Below, piece after piece: positions 19,642 through 32,812 of a DNA stretch of 38,967 nucleotides; position 1 is the first letter of the stretch, and every line of letters starts with the position of its first letter. The notes beneath the pieces are model-generated. The model was not told where the DNA came from, ran no database searches, and was given only the letters and a program-made list of their open reading frames with translations. Position numbers and translations under genes: made by a program. This stretch comes from Baumannia cicadellinicola str. Hc (Homalodisca coagulata) (GTDB lineage: Bacteria > Pseudomonadota > Gammaproteobacteria > Enterobacterales > Enterobacteriaceae), in the NCBI RefSeq assembly GCF_000013185.1, contig NC_007984.1:30559-69525 (forward strand). The letters run 5' to 3'.

Positions 19642-19715
19642 TTTAATATTCACTTTAATTAAAGTAACCTAATAAACAACTAAATATAGCATCAATCTTT
19701 AATCTTTTCTTTCTC

Positions 19716-19742
19716 AAAAGAGAGGAAAATTTCCCCTCTTTT
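19716..19742 (-). terminator. intrinsic terminator of hupA
   Basis: On the minus strand AAAAGAGGGG (19733-19742) pairs with CCTCTCTTTT (19716-19725) around seven bases, one pair being G·U. It begins right after the hupA stop codon, and the closing arm ends in a T-run. On the plus strand the wobble becomes an A·C mismatch, so it favours the minus strand. Confidence 0.7.
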
Positions 19743-20027
19743 TTATGAATCTGTTGACTTTACTGCTTTCCTTAATGTTTTACCTGAAATAAATGTAGGT
19801 ACATTCACAGCAGCTATTTTTATCTCTTTGCCAGTTTGTGGATTACGGCCAATACGCTCGCTACGATGATTAATCTTAAAAGTACCAAAACCAACTAATT
19901 GTACGGTATCTCCTCCTCTTAAAGATTCCGTAATTGCTGCTAAGGTAGATTCTAATGCTGACTTAGCCTGTGCTTTAGAAAGATCTGCTTTATCCGAAAT
20001 AACATCAATAAGTTGAGTTTTATTCAT
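19743..20027 (-). CDS. hupA: DNA-binding protein HU, alpha subunit type
   Basis: Nucleoid protein that bends DNA. Seen: 94 residues starting [22 protein letters not shown]. The core [36 protein letters not shown] carries the DNA-contacting beta-arm with Arg-Asn-Pro, and the C terminus has a few extra residues (KSTDS). It is closer to E. coli HupA than HupB. The location between purD and thiC also matches the enteric hupA region (purHD ... hupA ... thiC). It is probably the only HU of the cell. Confidence 0.95.
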   Translation of the reverse strand: MNKTQLIDVISDKADLSKAQAKSALESTLAAITESLRGGDTVQLVGFGTFKINHRSERIGRNPQTGKEIKIAAVNVPTFISGKTLRKAVKSTDS

Positions 20028-20516
20028 ATCTTATCCTTACATTTTTATTGCTTACTAAGCATCTAGTACAACGTATTTTTACGCTAAAAATGAAATTATA
20101 CACTGTAAAACTTTATTTATTTTTTATAAATAATAGTTATATTGCTAGTTAGCATAATAATTGTTATTTCTAATAATAGTTTTAGTGCTATTATTAATAT
20201 CTTATATTGCGCCTCCCACCAACTTGATAGATAAACATAGATTATGCGTAACTAAATACTTACTAGTACATAACTACTCCCTAGCTGCCAATAGTTGAGT
20301 AATAAAACATTATTACAATGTAGATGAATACATATAATGCTTTTATATATCAATAATAATTAGATAACTACTAATATTAGTAATAGCAAATTTTAATAAA
20401 ATTAAAGCATATATATTATTAAGTAATAATAACTTATTATTAATAAATAAATTTAATATTGCATTTTAGTTGCACTATCAAATATTCACTGGCAATCTAG
20501 AAAATATTAGCTTTGA

Positions 20517-20556
20517 GTTGATAGGTTCATATTACTCTTTATCAACAGTAATATGA
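20517..20556 (+). promoter_or_regulatory. two mutually exclusive hairpins in the thiC upstream region
   Basis: GTTGATA (20517-20523) can pair with TATCAAC (20540-20546). TCATATTACT (20527-20536) can pair with AGTAATATGA (20547-20556). Each uses the loop region of the other, so only one can form. The arrangement resembles an attenuator, but it lies about 250 bases before thiC and AT-rich DNA yields such pairs easily. Confidence 0.35.
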
Positions 20557-20567
20557 TGAATTTACAT

Positions 20568-20595
20568 ATTAGATTGTATAGTTTATCAATCTAAT
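20568..20595. repeat. 9-bp hairpin upstream of thiC
   Basis: ATTAGATTG (20568-20576) and CAATCTAAT (20587-20595) are perfect complements around a ten-base loop. It is the second structure of the hairpin-rich thiC upstream region. Confidence 0.5.
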
Positions 20596-20665
20596 TAGCT
20601 TTAGCGCTCATGAAATATGTTAGACGCTTTTACTATCATTCATGACCACTCTAACTAATTTTCAT

Positions 20666-20690
20666 ACATTAATTTAAATAAAATTAATGT
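20666..20690. repeat. 10-bp hairpin upstream of thiC
   Basis: ACATTAATTT (20666-20675) and AAATTAATGT (20681-20690) are perfect complements around five bases. It lies about 110 bases before the thiC start. No U-tract follows. Confidence 0.5.
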
Positions 20691-20763
20691 TAAGTATAAA
20701 TAATTTTATTCTCTTTAAGTTAGATGTTGAGATCAATGATGTAACTATATCACTTAAGACTAA

Positions 20764-23291
<2,528 letters not shown>

Positions 23292-23299
<8 letters not shown>

Positions 23300-24065
23300 C
23301 GATCAAGATTTTTTGCGTTATAGCCGCCAGCTTTTACTAGAAGATATTGGTACTACTGGACAAAAACAGTTGGAAGCAGCTACTGTACTACTAGTAGGCT
23401 TAGGCGGGTTAGGCTCACCAGCATCAATGTATCTTGCTGCGGCTGGTGTTGGTACCTTATTGTTAGCAGATTATGATAATATCCATATTACTAATTTACA
23501 GCGACAAATTCTCTATCGTACTAGAGACATTGGAGAACTAAAAGCAAAGGTTGCACAACAAAACCTCACAGCACTTAATCCGCAAGTACATTATATTCCT
23601 CTAATTAGGAGACTACAAAACTCTACTTGGTTAGATATGCAAGTAAAACGTGCCAACATTGTACTAGATTGTAGCGATAATATGTTGACACGTCATGCCA
23701 TCAATGCTGCTTGTGTACGTTGTAGCATACCGCTAATTAGTGCTAGTGCTGTTGGTTTTAGCGGACAACTAATAGTTTTAACCCCACCTTTTAGTAGCGG
23801 TTGTTATGCGTGTTTATTTCCATCTATACAAGAGAAAGAACATAATTGTCGTACTATCGGTATTCTTGGTCCAGTAGTTGGTATTATGGGAACCATACAA
23901 GCTTTAGAGGCAATAAAATTAATTTGTGGTTTACCGATGGAAACAGTCGGCAAACTATTGTTATTTAATGGTAAAAAACTTCAGTTGCGCGTATTAGCTT
24001 TAAGTATTAATCAGCATTGTCTAATCTGCGCTAATCATACCAGTAGTAATATAGGAAAACTATAA
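23292..24065 (+). CDS. thiF: ThiS adenylyltransferase ThiF
   Basis: E1-like enzyme that adenylates the C-terminal glycine of ThiS so that sulfur can be added. Seen: 257 residues (E. coli 251). Nucleotide-binding GLGGLGSP (36-43), DCSDN, and zinc ligands C171/C174 (CYAC) and C243/C246 (CLIC). C186 in NCRTIG corresponds to the E. coli cysteine that forms a link with ThiS. MoeB is the close paralogue, but position between thiE and thiS settles the call. It overlaps thiS by one base (TAATG). Confidence 0.96.
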
Positions 24066-24265
24066 TGACTATTATTTTTAATGATCGGCCAATTGAGCTA
24101 GCTACACCCTTAACTTTAATAACGTTACTTAAGCAGCTTAATATAGAGATTTCTGGTTCTGCACTTGCAGTTAATAATACAATTATTACTAGTTCTAACT
24201 GGCTAGAATATCAGGTACAAGATGGAGACGATATCTTACTATTCCAGGCTATTGCTGGAGGATAA
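24065..24265 (+). CDS. thiS: sulfur carrier protein ThiS
   Basis: Ubiquitin-fold sulfur carrier for thiazole formation. Seen: 66 residues (same as E. coli), MTIIFNDRPIEL through AVNNTIITSSNW and DGDDILLFQAIAGG. The required C-terminal Gly-Gly that becomes the thiocarboxylate is present. The start overlaps the thiF stop, and thiG begins three bases after its stop. Confidence 0.96.
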   Translation: MTIIFNDRPIELATPLTLITLLKQLNIEISGSALAVNNTIITSSNWLEYQVQDGDDILLFQAIAGG

Positions 24266-24268
24266 AAA

Positions 24269-25048
24269 ATGTTTACTCTTGCGGATATTTCTTTTCGTTC
24301 AAGGTTGTTAATGGGTACAGGAAAATTTACAACAAAAGAAATAATGTTACAGGCTATTACTGCAGCTGGTAGTGAGCTAGTAACATTAGCAATGCGTAGA
24401 GTAGATATAAAGGGAGGTAATGATGCTATACTACCTACGTTACGGACAGCAGGTGTTAAGCTATTACCTAACACATCTGGTGCTAAAGACGCCGATGAAG
24501 CATTATTTGTAGCTAGGCTAGCACGCGAAGCAATTGGTACTAATTGGATTAAGTTAGAAATTCACCCTGACATGCAATATTTACTACCAGATCCAGTAGA
24601 AACATTAAAAGCTGCGAGTAAATTAGTCAAGGATGGTTTTGTTGTGCTACCATATTGTAGTGCCGATCCAGTATTATGTCGCCGACTTGAGGAAGTAGGT
24701 TGCGCTGCAGTAATGCCACTAGGATCACCAATAGGCTCAAACCAAGGGCTAAAAACCAAAGATTTCTTACAAATTATCATTGAACAAACACAAGTGCCAG
24801 TAGTGGTTGATGCTGGTATTGGAGCACCTAGTCAAGCGTTAGAAGCACTAGAAATGGGTGCCGATGCTGTGTTAGTTAATACAGCAATTGCAGTAGCACT
24901 AGATCCTGTTGCTATGGCTAGAGCTTTTAGTCTAGCATTAGCAGCAGGTGATTTAGCTAAGTCGGCTGGTTTAGCAGAACGTAGAAAATATGCTAGTGCA
25001 ACTAGTCCATTAACACAATTTTTATCACACTACGAGGTATGTAAATGA
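24269..25048 (+). CDS. thiG: thiazole synthase ThiG
   Basis: Builds the thiazole phosphate from deoxyxylulose 5-phosphate, dehydroglycine and ThiS-carried sulfur. Seen: 259 residues (E. coli 256), a TIM barrel. The Schiff-base lysine is K95 in NWIKLEIHP. Other conserved parts are LLPNTSGAK, the region [42 protein letters not shown] and [13 protein letters not shown]. The stop overlaps the thiH start by four bases (ATGA). All catalytic residues are present. Confidence 0.97.
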   Translation: MFTLADISFRSRLLMGTGKFTTKEIMLQAITAAGSELVTLAMRRVDIKGGNDAILPTLRTAGVKLLPNTSGAKDADEALFVARLAREAIGTNWIKLEIHPDMQYLLPDPVETLKAASKLVKDGFVVLPYCSADPVLCRRLEEVGCAAVMPLGSPIGSNQGLKTKDFLQIIIEQTQVPVVVDAGIGAPSQALEALEMGADAVLVNTAIAVALDPVAMARAFSLALAAGDLAKSAGLAERRKYASATSPLTQFLSHYEVCK

Positions 25049-26193
25049 TAACTTTTAGTCAGTGTTGGCAAAAAATAGATTGGAATACAGCTAGTTTACG
25101 TATTCATAGTAAGAGTGAGCAAGACGTAGAACGAGCCCTTAATACTAATAGTCCTAGTACAGAAGATATGATGGCGTTGCTATCGCCATCAGCTAAAAAT
25201 TATCTAGAACCACTAGCACAGCGGGCGCGTTATTTAACGCGTCAGCGTTTCGGTAATACTGTTAACTTTTTTGTACCACTTTATCTATCGAATTTTTGTA
25301 CCAATGAATGTAGTTATTGTGGTTTCTCGATTAGTAATCGTATACAACGTAAAATTCTTGATGAGCAAGAAATTATACAAGAATGCGAAGTAATTAGTGC
25401 CCAAAATGTTGATAATATACTTCTCGTCACTGGAGAACATAAACATAAAGTAGGTATAGAATATTTCCGTCGTTACGTACCAAAAGTACGTAAATATTTT
25501 ACGTACATTATGATGGAAGTACAGCCTCTTTTATCACAAGAGTATGCTGAATTAAAGACACTAGGGTTAAATAGTATTTTAGTTTACCAAGAAACTTATC
25601 ATTTACCAACCTATCAGATTCATCATCTACGTGGTAAAAAACGTGATTTTTTTTGGCGGTTAGAAACTCCTGATCGCATAGCTAGTGTTGGTATAGATAA
25701 AATTGGTTTAGGAGTATTAATAGGACTCTCGCAGGACTGGCGCACTGATTGTTATATGGTAGCCCGGCATCTACTTTATTTACGCAATCACTATTGGCGT
25801 ATTAACTACTCTCTTTCTTTTCCCCGACTTCGTCCTTATCCTGGACAAGGAGTAATACCTTCATCTTTAATTGATGAAGCTCAGTTATTACAAGTTATGT
25901 GTGCCTTTCGTTTATTTGCTCCTGAAGTAGAAATTTCTCTTTCTACTAGAGAGTCTCCATATTTCCGTGATCATATTGTACCAATCGTAGTAAATAGTGT
26001 CAGTGCGGGTTCAAAAACACAACCAGGTGGTTATGCTAGTGAAAAACCGGAATTAGAACAGTTTTTACCATCAGATAATCGTTCTATGCAAGAAGTAGCG
26101 CAAGCATTTATCCATGCTGGGCTACAACCTATATGGAAAGATGGACTAGAAAAGCCATTTGTTTGTTCACCTACAACGACAAAAAAATATTAA
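25045..26193 (+). CDS. thiH: 2-iminoacetate synthase (tyrosine lyase) ThiH
   Basis: Radical-SAM enzyme that cleaves tyrosine to dehydroglycine for ThiG. Seen: 382 residues (E. coli 377). The CX3CX2C cluster motif is [10 protein letters not shown] (C85, C89, C92), preceded by VPLYLSNF. Further blocks are [41 protein letters not shown] and [17 protein letters not shown]. It carries a T8 run inside the coding region, with the frame intact. Using ThiH rather than ThiO makes thiamine synthesis cost tyrosine. It is the last gene of the cluster, followed by hairpins at 26203-26242. Confidence 0.96.
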   Translation: MITFSQCWQKIDWNTASLRIHSKSEQDVERALNTNSPSTEDMMALLSPSAKNYLEPLAQRARYLTRQRFGNTVNFFVPLYLSNFCTNECSYCGFSISNRIQRKILDEQEIIQECEVISAQNVDNILLVTGEHKHKVGIEYFRRYVPKVRKYFTYIMMEVQPLLSQEYAELKTLGLNSILVYQETYHLPTYQIHHLRGKKRDFFWRLETPDRIASVGIDKIGLGVLIGLSQDWRTDCYMVARHLLYLRNHYWRINYSLSFPRLRPYPGQGVIPSSLIDEAQLLQVMCAFRLFAPEVEISLSTRESPYFRDHIVPIVVNSVSAGSKTQPGGYASEKPELEQFLPSDNRSMQEVAQAFIHAGLQPIWKDGLEKPFVCSPTTTKKY

Positions 26194-26202
26194 ATTAATA
26201 AT

Positions 26203-26220
26203 TGCTACTTTTAGGTAGCA
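26203..26220. terminator. possible terminator between convergent thiH and mreD
   Basis: TGCTAC (26203-26208) pairs with GTAGCA (26215-26220) around six bases. On the minus strand, coming from mreD, it is followed by ATTATTAATTTAATATTTTTTT (split tail rich in T). A second small hairpin, GTTCTT/AAGAAC, lies at 26226-26242. On the plus strand there is no U-tract, so it serves mreD better than thiH. Confidence 0.45.
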
Positions 26221-26253
26221 TAAAAGTTCTTATATAAAGAACACGCAATATTT

Positions 26254-26730
26254 TTAGCTTGTGATTTTACGCATAATACATAAAACTAAAGGCCATGCTA
26301 TACCATCTACTATGCTACTAGATAAAATTCCTGTTTGCCATGAATTACTTAGTAATAAATAATTAGTAATATTTACTATGAATTTAGCAATTGCTGAAGC
26401 CAATATTATAATAATTACTTGTTGATAAATATTTTTATTCCGAAAAAATTTAATTTTTATAAAAACTATATATATAATTATACTAATTAATAGAGGATGT
26501 ATACCTAATTTTGATCCTCGTATCAAATCAACAATAATACTTATTAAAAATACTATTCCCACATGTATTCGATTTTGTCGCACCATAACCCAATAAATTA
26601 GTAATAAATTGAGCCAAGATGGCCAAAATAAATTAATAGGTTTGTTACATGGTATGATTGGTAATATGATGATAATAAAAAAAAAGAATAACCATATAAC
26701 CCAGTTATATTGACGATAAAATCGTGTCAT
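26254..26730 (-). CDS. mreD: rod-shape-determining protein MreD
   Basis: Inner-membrane member of the elongasome that links MreC to the wall-synthesis enzymes. Seen: 158 residues (E. coli 162), starting MTRFYRQYNWVIWLFFFFI. It has five or six hydrophobic segments and short conserved parts LLLIYWVMVRQNRIHVG, GSKLGIHPL, a WQT/WPL region and the terminal LCIMRKI. Sequence is diverged, as usual for MreD, but position after mreB and mreC makes the call safe. A T9 run encodes the Phe stretch; the frame is intact. Confidence 0.93.
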   Translation of the reverse strand: MTRFYRQYNWVIWLFFFFIIIILPIIPCNKPINLFWPSWLNLLLIYWVMVRQNRIHVGIVFLISIIVDLIRGSKLGIHPLLISIIIYIVFIKIKFFRNKNIYQQVIIIILASAIAKFIVNITNYLLLSNSWQTGILSSSIVDGIAWPLVLCIMRKITS

Positions 26731-26888
26731 AAATCATGATGTAGCTATTCTGTTTATCACTAGTTTATCACTTAGATCTACTTAGTATGACTTTTATTAG
26801 GTAGTACCAATATATATGATACCTATCATAGTAAATTTAACGAACTTCTTAATAAAACGATACTTATTTAGCTATATTATAGCAGAAT

Positions 26889-27755
26889 TTACTTATTTTT
26901 CCAGAGTAATAGTAGATAATGTAAATGCTGTAGTGTAGCAATAGGTTTCGCTTTAATTAGCATATGAGTACGAGGTAAATCTAACTTTACAGATGAAACA
27001 ACAGCAACTGGATAACCTTCTGGAAATCTACCTCCTAAGCCTGAAGTAACCAATAAGTCTCCAACATGAATATCGATCTTTTCTAGATCTTGAGGTAAAT
27101 ATTCAATCTGTAAATCTGCATTACATCCTTTACCTATTAAGATACCACGTATATTATTACGCAATACTTGGATCGGTATTGCATGGGATGTATCACAAAT
27201 TAGCAAGATACGACTAGTATACTTGCTAGTAGCAATTACTTGTCCTACTATTCCTTGGTCGCTTATTACTGGCTGTCCAATATAAATACCATTATTCCAT
27301 CCTTTATCAATAACTATTTGATTAATATATGGATCTATTTGTAGGGAAATTACCTTTGTCAGAATTGTATGCTCATCATGATGTAATGGAGCTATTAGTA
27401 GTTTCCGCAAAGTAGTATTTTCTTGTTTATAATGCATTAGTAATAATTGTTTACTCTTTTGTAATATTAGCTCCTGACGCAAAGCTCTATTTTCTTGCTT
27501 TAACTTAGCATTTGTTGTAAATATTGTTGATAAATTATCTAATTTTTGCACTGTACTATTGGTAAACAAGTAAATTGGACTTAACACCGTATCCATATAC
27601 ATACGAATAGTAGTAAAACTATCTAGTCTATTATCAACTATGATTAATATGATAGCAACTATCATAGCTAGATATAGTCGCAATGACATAGAATTACCTC
27701 TAATAGGTTTAATAACAGAACGATATTTAAATAAGACTATTCGATTCCAGTTCAT
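26889..27755 (-). CDS. mreC: rod-shape-determining protein MreC, lacking the C-terminal tail
   Basis: Bitopic elongasome scaffold with a periplasmic beta domain. Seen: membrane helix (about 27-42), a coiled coil (about 70-115, NAKLKQENRALRQELILQKSKQ), then YINQIVIDKGWNNGIYIGQPVISDQGIVGQV, RILLICDTSHAIPIQVLRNN, LVTSGLGGRFPEGYPVAVVSSVKL, ending LLLLWKNK. E. coli MreC (367) goes on with a Pro/Ala-rich tail that is absent here. The start is uncertain: the ATG at 27753-27755 lies 14 codons before the ATT that aligns with the E. coli Met (KPI..RG), and another ATG at 27687-27689 has a good AGAGG site but would remove the KPI..RG part. Confidence 0.93.
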   Translation of the reverse strand: MNWNRIVLFKYRSVIKPIRGNSMSLRLYLAMIVAIILIIVDNRLDSFTTIRMYMDTVLSPIYLFTNSTVQKLDNLSTIFTTNAKLKQENRALRQELILQKSKQLLLMHYKQENTTLRKLLIAPLHHDEHTILTKVISLQIDPYINQIVIDKGWNNGIYIGQPVISDQGIVGQVIATSKYTSRILLICDTSHAIPIQVLRNNIRGILIGKGCNADLQIEYLPQDLEKIDIHVGDLLVTSGLGGRFPEGYPVAVVSSVKLDLPRTHMLIKAKPIATLQHLHYLLLLWKNK

Positions 27756-27789
27756 ATTAATTAGTTATTAAACTCACTAAATATTGTAG

Positions 27790-29188
<1,399 letters not shown>

Positions 29189-29692
29189 ATGTTAGTATCT
29201 TTTATGGGGTGTCGCCAATTGAAGCTAGATAGTAGTATAATTACTGATAAGTTCCATATTTTGCTTCTGAATGGCCCTAATTTAAATTTACTAGGTCACC
29301 GTGAAGTAACAAAGTATGGCTATACCACACTTACGGAAATCGTCAAAGATTTGATTCATATTGCAGCAAATCTTAAAGTAAAACTTTGCCATTTTCAGTC
29401 TAATGCAGAGCACATACTTATTCATCATATACATGAGGCTCGTGGTAAGATAGATTTTATCCTTATCAATCCTGCGGCATTTACTCATACTAGCATTGCC
29501 CTACGTGATGCTTTTTTATCGGTTAATATCCCATTTATCGAGATTCATCTATCTAATATATATGCTCGGGAGCCATTTAGACATTATTCTTATCTATCTG
29601 ATATTGCCGTTGGCGTAATCTGCGGTTTAGGTATTGATGGATATCACTTTGCTTTACATAAAGCGGTTAAACTTCTCTCAAAATCTCATTAA
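29189..29692 (+). CDS. aroQ: type II 3-dehydroquinate dehydratase
   Basis: Third step of the shikimate pathway (dehydroquinate to dehydroshikimate). Seen: [27 protein letters not shown] with the active-site Arg and Tyr, [41 protein letters not shown] with Glu/His, and [23 protein letters not shown]. This is the class II enzyme found in Yersinia and others, unrelated to E. coli AroD. The start is unclear. The family protein begins at the position of an ATT codon (29240-29242, I-T-D-K-F). Upstream in-frame options are ATG 29189, ATG 29204 and TTG 29219, the last with GGGGTG seven bases before it. The 5' extension has no homology. aroQ next to accBC is an ordinary arrangement. Confidence 0.94.
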   Translation: MLVSFMGCRQLKLDSSIITDKFHILLLNGPNLNLLGHREVTKYGYTTLTEIVKDLIHIAANLKVKLCHFQSNAEHILIHHIHEARGKIDFILINPAAFTHTSIALRDAFLSVNIPFIEIHLSNIYAREPFRHYSYLSDIAVGVICGLGIDGYHFALHKAVKLLSKSH

Positions 29693-29713
29693 TTAGAGTA
29701 TGGAACTTCACTT

Positions 29714-30166
29714 ATGGATATTCGTAAGATCAAAAAACTGATTGAACTGATTGAAGAATCTAGCATTTCAGAGTTAAAAATCTCCGAAGGTGAAGAATCA
29801 GTTCGTATTAGTCGTTCTACAGTACAATCAGCCTACCCAATGATACATACTGATGTTCCTATGTCCCAACAACAATTAGGGACAACTGTATCTGACAATT
29901 CAATAGAAACTACAACCGTACCAACGATTAGTACATATCTAGTACGCTCACCAATGGTGGGTATTTTCTATCGAACACCCAGCCCAGAAACAAAACCTTT
30001 CATAGAAGTAGGTAAAAATGTTAACTTAGGTGATACTCTGTGCATTATTGAAGCGATGAAAATCATGAATAGAATTCAATCAGATAAAGCTGGAGTAGTT
30101 AAAGCTATTTTAATAGATGATGGTCAACCAGTTGAATTCGACGAACCACTAATGATCATCGAATGA
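29714..30166 (+). CDS. accB: biotin carboxyl carrier protein of acetyl-CoA carboxylase
   Basis: Carries the biotin that shuttles CO2 between AccC and the carboxyltransferase in fatty acid synthesis. Seen: 150 residues (E. coli 156). The N-terminal part is [23 protein letters not shown], then a variable linker (about 35-75). The biotinyl domain has [22 protein letters not shown], and the target lysine K116 lies in EAMKIMN (E. coli EAMKMMN). The thumb and the domain end FDEPLMIIE are kept. It is followed by accC after eight bases, the standard accBC operon. Confidence 0.97.
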   Translation: MDIRKIKKLIELIEESSISELKISEGEESVRISRSTVQSAYPMIHTDVPMSQQQLGTTVSDNSIETTTVPTISTYLVRSPMVGIFYRTPSPETKPFIEVGKNVNLGDTLCIIEAMKIMNRIQSDKAGVVKAILIDDGQPVEFDEPLMIIE

Positions 30167-30174
30167 GGCACTAA

Positions 30175-31524
30175 ATGTTAGATAAAATTGTCATTGCAAA
30201 CCGTGGTGAAATTGCATTACGTATTCTTAGGACATGCAAGGAGCTAAATATTCAAACTGTGGCTGTACATTCAACTATAGATCGAGATCTAAAACACGTG
30301 TTGTTAGCAGATGAAACAATTTGTATTGGACCTCCACCTTCAATAAAAAGTTATCTGAATATTCCTGCTATTATTTCAGCAGCAGAAATTACGGGATCAA
30401 CAGCTATTCATCCAGGGTATGGATTTTTATCTGAGAATGCTGATTTTGCAGAACAAGTTGAACGTTCTGGTTTTATTTTTATTGGTCCGAAGGCAGAAAC
30501 TATTCGTCTTATGGGAGACAAAGTATCAGCAATTAAAACCATGAAAAAAAATGGTATACCCTGTATACCAGGTTCAGATGGACCAGTAAGTGAAGATATG
30601 CATAAAAATCATGCTATTGCTAAACTTATTGGTTATCCTGTCATAATTAAAGCTTCCGGAGGTGGGGGTGGGCGTGGTATGCGTATTGTGTGTAACGATC
30701 AAGATCTGGAATCTTCTATTCGAATTACCCGTGCTGAAGCAAAAGCTGTATTTAGTAATGATATAGTTTATATGGAGAAGTATCTAGAGAACCCTCGACA
30801 CATCGAAATTCAGATTTTAGCAGATAATCAAGGTAACGTAATTTATTTAGCCGATCGTGACTGCTCAATGCAGCGCCGTCACCAAAAAGTTCTAGAAGAA
30901 GCGCCTGCACCAGGTATTACTGATGAGTTACGTCGTTATATTGGAGAACGTTGTGCGAAAGCTTGTATTGAAATAGGCTATCGTGGTGCTGGTACTTTTG
31001 AGTTTCTATATGAAAAAGGTGAGTTTTTTTTCATAGAAATGAATACACGTATTCAAGTTGAACATCCGGTAACTGAAATGATCACTGGTATAGATATAAT
31101 CAAAGAACAGTTACTAATAGCATCAGGTCAACCACTATCTATTACTCAGGATAAAATAAATATATTGGGTCATGCAGTAGAGTGCCGAATTAACGCTGAA
31201 GATCCTAATACTTTCTTGCCTAGTCCTGGCAAGATTACGCGTTTTCATGCTCCAAGTGGCTTTGGCGTTCGTTGGGAGTCACATATTTATGCAAGCTACT
31301 CAGTTCCACCCTATTATGACTCTATGATAGGGAAACTAATTTGTTTTGGCGAGAATAGGAATGTAGCTATTTCGCGCATGAAAAATGCATTAACAGAGCT
31401 AATTATAGATAGCATTAAAACTAATATAGATCTACAATTAAAAATTATTAATGATGAAAACTTCCAAAATGGTGGTACTAATATTCACTATTTAGAAAAT
31501 AAATTAGGAATCCAAAAAACATAA
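30175..31524 (+). CDS. accC: biotin carboxylase of acetyl-CoA carboxylase
   Basis: ATP-grasp enzyme that carboxylates biotin on AccB. Seen: 449 residues, as in E. coli, so residue numbers agree: K116 and K159 (VIIKAS), the glycine-rich loop GGGGGRGMR (162-170), the region [35 protein letters not shown] in two parts, [15 protein letters not shown] with the catalytic Glu/Asn/Arg, and [13 protein letters not shown] lies six bases before the ATG. All catalytic groups are present. Confidence 0.98.
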   Translation: MLDKIVIANRGEIALRILRTCKELNIQTVAVHSTIDRDLKHVLLADETICIGPPPSIKSYLNIPAIISAAEITGSTAIHPGYGFLSENADFAEQVERSGFIFIGPKAETIRLMGDKVSAIKTMKKNGIPCIPGSDGPVSEDMHKNHAIAKLIGYPVIIKASGGGGGRGMRIVCNDQDLESSIRITRAEAKAVFSNDIVYMEKYLENPRHIEIQILADNQGNVIYLADRDCSMQRRHQKVLEEAPAPGITDELRRYIGERCAKACIEIGYRGAGTFEFLYEKGEFFFIEMNTRIQVEHPVTEMITGIDIIKEQLLIASGQPLSITQDKINILGHAVECRINAEDPNTFLPSPGKITRFHAPSGFGVRWESHIYASYSVPPYYDSMIGKLICFGENRNVAISRMKNALTELIIDSIKTNIDLQLKIINDENFQNGGTNIHYLENKLGIQKT

Positions 31525-31529
31525 TCTAA

Positions 31530-31611
31530 TTCTCTAGTTTAGAGAAATATAGATACATAATCTATTTTATTAAAAAAGATTTATATATAAGCTTTCTATA
31601 AAATAGAAAGC
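31530..31611. repeat. two hairpins after accC
   Basis: TTCTCT/AGAGAA (31530-31546) lies six bases after the accC stop. GCTTTCTA/TAGAAAGC (31591-31611, loop TAAAA) lies about 67 bases after it. The second is a perfect 8-bp stem. Neither has a U-tract on the plus strand. They may protect the 3' end of the accBC message. The next gene, marC, converges from the right after a further AT-rich stretch. Confidence 0.4.
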
Positions 31612-31780
31612 CTGAATTGTTACATAAATTATTTTAATCATTTTGTAATAACAGATATTTAGCAATATCTAATTAAATTAGTAGCTAATACTAAATAGAT
31701 TAAAATTTATATATAGTAAATAACATATTAATTTAATTAAAATTTTTATGAAATATATTATGTTTATATACTATATTACA

Positions 31781-32416
31781 TTAGTAAATAATGCCTTTGA
31801 TACCATTGATAATAAATTGTACTCCCATACATACCAGTAAAAATCCCATTAGTTGTGAAATGACCTTGATACCATTAGTGCCGACAATACGCATGATTAT
31901 GCTAGAACTACGTAGTACACACCATACGATTAAGCTTACCGTAATAAATACTAAAATTGGTGTAATCTTTGTTATCCAAGGTGAAAAACATACATCATGT
32001 TTAAAAGTAGATACCCAACTAATAATCATCGCGATAGTGCCTGGCCCTGTTGTACTAGGCATTGCTAGCGGTACAAAAGCTATGTTAATATTTTTTATCT
32101 TATTGCTATTATTTTTAATTTCATCATTCTGCTCAGGAAATAACATACGAAATCCAAGAAATGAAACAATAAGACCACCAGCAATACGTAAACCTTGGAG
32201 GGAAATACCAAATACATTCATGACTGTAGTACCTGCATAAAAAACTACGATCATGATAAGTAATACATAAAAAGATGTTAGTAGTGACTGCTGATTACGT
32301 TCCTCAGCGGTCATATTTTCACTGAGGCTTAAAAATAATGCTAGGGTTGTTAATGGATTTGCTAAAGGCAACAAAACCATTAAGCCTAGGCCAACAGCCT
32401 TGAATAATTCTAACAT
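31781..32416 (-). CDS. marC: MarC-family integral membrane protein
   Basis: UPF0056/MarC inner-membrane protein; function is unknown, and the earlier link to multiple antibiotic resistance is not supported for E. coli MarC. Seen: 211 residues (E. coli 221) with six hydrophobic segments (about 5-28, 45-65, 75-93, 113-133, 147-165 and 185-206). Conserved parts are [68 protein letters not shown] and [20 protein letters not shown]. These match MarC better than its paralogue YhgN. The hydrophilic loop after residue 95 is shorter than in E. coli. Confidence 0.9.
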   Translation of the reverse strand: MLELFKAVGLGLMVLLPLANPLTTLALFLSLSENMTAEERNQQSLLTSFYVLLIMIVVFYAGTTVMNVFGISLQGLRIAGGLIVSFLGFRMLFPEQNDEIKNNSNKIKNINIAFVPLAMPSTTGPGTIAMIISWVSTFKHDVCFSPWITKITPILVFITVSLIVWCVLRSSSIIMRIVGTNGIKVISQLMGFLLVCMGVQFIINGIKGIIY

Positions 32417-32812
32417 GATGTATGTTTCTCCTAGTCCAATATTTTAATTAGATTCATTATCGTGCAAATTCTTTTCTTTATTCCTTGTAATTTAGGAATA
32501 ATAGTATTGAAGTTTAATTCTCAATAATTCATGGTGGTTTATAGCATTATTCTTCCCTAAAATAGTTACTATTTGGATATCTAACGGTAAAATATAGGCT
32601 AAGTGGTATCGCTAGCAAAAAGGTAAGATGTGTAGTATCATTAGTCTTGATTTTATTGCAAAAAAGAAAACTAAAGCTTGTTATGCTTAGTAAAGCTACT
32701 ATGAACACAAATGTCAATGATGCTAGATATTAATTTCTTTCGATAATAAGAAATCTTATTAACTTGATTTTATTCGCTTTCTCTTAAAATACTAAATTAA
32801 AATATACCTACT
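32417..32812. other. divergent region between marC and prlC
   Basis: 396 bases, no gene recognised. One 8-bp hairpin, TTATTCCT (32478-32485) with AGGAATAA (32494-32501), lies near marC. No promoter could be called with confidence, and no Shine-Dalgarno is obvious before prlC. Confidence 0.5.
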
